14,282 nt of DNA from assembly GCA_023387135.1 (NCBI GenBank), contig JAEWIK010000303.1, positions 1 through 14,282 of the forward strand, written 5' to 3'. Both the position numbers and the translations under genes were made by a program. The notes below the pieces were generated by a model, which saw nothing but the letters and a program-made list of their open reading frames with translations, ran no database searches and was not told the DNA's origin. Below are positions 13,247-14,282 of the stretch, piece by piece; position 1 is the stretch's first letter; the number at the start of each line of letters is the position of its first letter. The stretch is from Actinomycetes bacterium (GTDB lineage Bacteria; Actinomycetota; Actinomycetes; Propionibacteriales; Propionibacteriaceae).

Positions 13247-14282
13247 GCAGGCTTCTTCCTCGACAGGGCCCGCAGGACGCCCAGCAGCCCTGCCCCCAGC
13301 CCGAGACCGGTGGCGGTGCCGATCACGTAACCGGCCTTGAGCCCGGCGCCCATCGACCGCTCGGCGACCCGCGCCGACACGTAGAGCTGTCCCGGCTTGC
13401 TCTCCACCGGCTCCTCGGGCCCGGCCAGCACCTCGGGCGGCTCCAGCGGCTGCGGCGCCTCTTCGGTCGCCAGCCAGGACGCGATGAACAGGATCAGCGT
13501 GCCGAAGAGGTTCAGGAACAGCATCAGGACGATGATCGGCGCGAACAGCGCGGCCGACGGGTTGCGGGAGAACGCCGAGATCAGGTAGCTCGCCGACAAC
13601 TGCAGGACGAGCAGGCCGGTGGAGCCGATGGCCGAGCCTATCCACGCCCGCGTGCTGGACAGCGGCCTAGGGCTGAACCACGTGAAGAGCAGCCTGAACA
13701 GCGCGGTGCCGGCGGCGACGGAGATCAGCAGGCCGACGATGCGCAGCCCGGCCGACCAGACGGGGTTCTGCCGGATGCCCAGCGCCTCTCCGACGTAGTC
13801 GAAGAGCGTGGTGGCGCCCGACGAGACGGCGAAGGTCGCGAGGATGCCGACGAACAGGGCGAGCAGCCCGGCGAAGTTGGCCAGCACGTCCAGCGGCAGC
13901 GGCAACTGCTTGCCCGGGTTGTCGACGTCCTCCCGCATGAGGATGCGCACCGCCCGCTTGAGGTTCCCCACCCAGCCGGAGCCCACCCAGAAGCTGACCG
14001 CGAGGCCGATGCCGCCGACGGCCGCCCAGCCGCTCAGCGCGGTACGTAGCGTGTCGGCGATCTGCTGGCCGAAGACGTCCTCGTTGGTGAACTGCTCGAG
14101 GATCCACGCCTCGATGGACGACAGCGCGTCGGGCATGAACACGGTGAGCGTCAGGCCGATGCCCGAGAACAGGAGCATCAGGACGGGGATCAGCGACAGG
14201 ACCGAGAAGTACGCCAGCGCCGCCGACAGCTGCGAGCCGCCACGGATGTTGAACCTGTCGATGGCACGGAGCAGGTGTGCGA
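13243..14282 (-). CDS. YihY/virulence factor BrkB family membrane protein (5' end outside window)
   Basis: Reading the minus strand, the frame is still open at the window edge, so the start lies beyond 14282; 345 residues are visible. The family signature RGGSQLSAALAYFSVLSLIP occurs near the visible N-terminus (translated from 14179-14280), followed by LMLLFSGIGL. About six hydrophobic segments follow, including the ones around GWAAVGGIGLAVSFWVGSGW, LANFAGLLALFVGILATFAV, GLRIVGLLISVAAGTALFRL and APIIVLMLFLNLFGTLILFI. A glycine-rich hydrophobic stretch and a basic tail (LSRKKPA) end the protein. YihY/BrkB proteins are inner-membrane proteins of uncertain function; older names (ribonuclease BN, serum resistance) are not a safe guide. 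Its stop overlaps the start of the aminotransferase. Confidence 0.92.
   Translation of the reverse strand, partial: AHLLRAIDRFNIRGGSQLSAALAYFSVLSLIPVLMLLFSGIGLTLTVFMPDALSSIEAWILEQFTNEDVFGQQIADTLRTALSGWAAVGGIGLAVSFWVGSGWVGNLKRAVRILMREDVDNPGKQLPLPLDVLANFAGLLALFVGILATFAVSSGATTLFDYVGEALGIRQNPVWSAGLRIVGLLISVAAGTALFRLLFTWFSPRPLSSTRAWIGSAIGSTGLLVLQLSASYLISAFSRNPSAALFAPIIVLMLFLNLFGTLILFIASWLATEEAPQPLEPPEVLAGPEEPVESKPGQLYVSARVAERSMGAGLKAGYVIGTATGLGLGAGLLGVLRALSRKKPA

Noticed and set aside
13247..13645. Upstream extension of the aminotransferase frame
   Set aside because: The extension is arginine/alanine-rich and lies inside the BrkB-like coding region, whose frame has the family signature. ATG 13246 has the overlap and a ribosome binding site.

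Overview
The window is high-GC, densely packed chromosomal DNA with frequent 4-bp ATGA/GTGA gene overlaps and promoters whose -10 box lies 6-7 nt from the start codon. Both traits are typical of Actinobacteria. The pyrophosphate-dependent phosphofructokinase at 10789-12015 is of the type long known from Propionibacterium, so a member of the Propionibacteriaceae is the best guess; this is an inference from protein recognition, not a database result. I see no insertion sequence, prophage, CRISPR array, tRNA or rRNA. No stretch over 300 bases lacks a gene; the longest non-coding gap is 2514-2716.

Layout. (1) 1-2126, plus strand: a translationally coupled operon with the 3' end of an HdrA-like flavin/iron-sulfur subunit, a 95-residue winged-helix-like protein, and an HdrC-HdrE fusion that resembles QmoC of the quinone-interacting oxidoreductase complex. 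(2) 2250-2513: a CsoR-family repressor that keeps both sensing cysteines but lacks the copper-binding histidine, which is the pattern of persulfide sensors (CstR). (3) 2717-3712: a 331-residue protein of unknown function. (4) 3738-3765: a 28-bp site that closely matches the actinobacterial dif sequence (XerC/XerD resolution site). Everything to its left is on the plus strand and the next two genes on its right are on the minus strand, as expected where replication forks converge. (5) 3800-5121, minus: a DUF1697 protein and an alpha/beta hydrolase, overlapping. (6) 5279-6357, plus: a SatD-like protein with a C-terminal helix-turn-helix and its overlapping small membrane partner. (7) 6368-9005, minus: a GH13 alpha-glucan hydrolase and a YciO/Sua5-like protein. 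(8) 9104-10249, plus: a MalY/PatB-type PLP enzyme, tail to tail with an orphan TadE/TadG-like protein. (9) 10789-12015: PPi-phosphofructokinase, closed by a strong intrinsic terminator that reaches into the end of the convergent gene. (10) 12077-14282, minus: a class I aminotransferase coupled to a YihY/BrkB-family membrane protein that runs off the window.

How the genes relate. Most of the window is housekeeping and carbohydrate/amino-acid metabolism. The part with most novelty potential is the left end. There an Hdr/Qmo-like membrane electron-transfer operon sits directly before a probable sulfur-sensing repressor, an uncharacterised protein and the probable chromosome dimer-resolution site. 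A link between the repressor and the Hdr/Qmo operon is suggested by position and family knowledge only.
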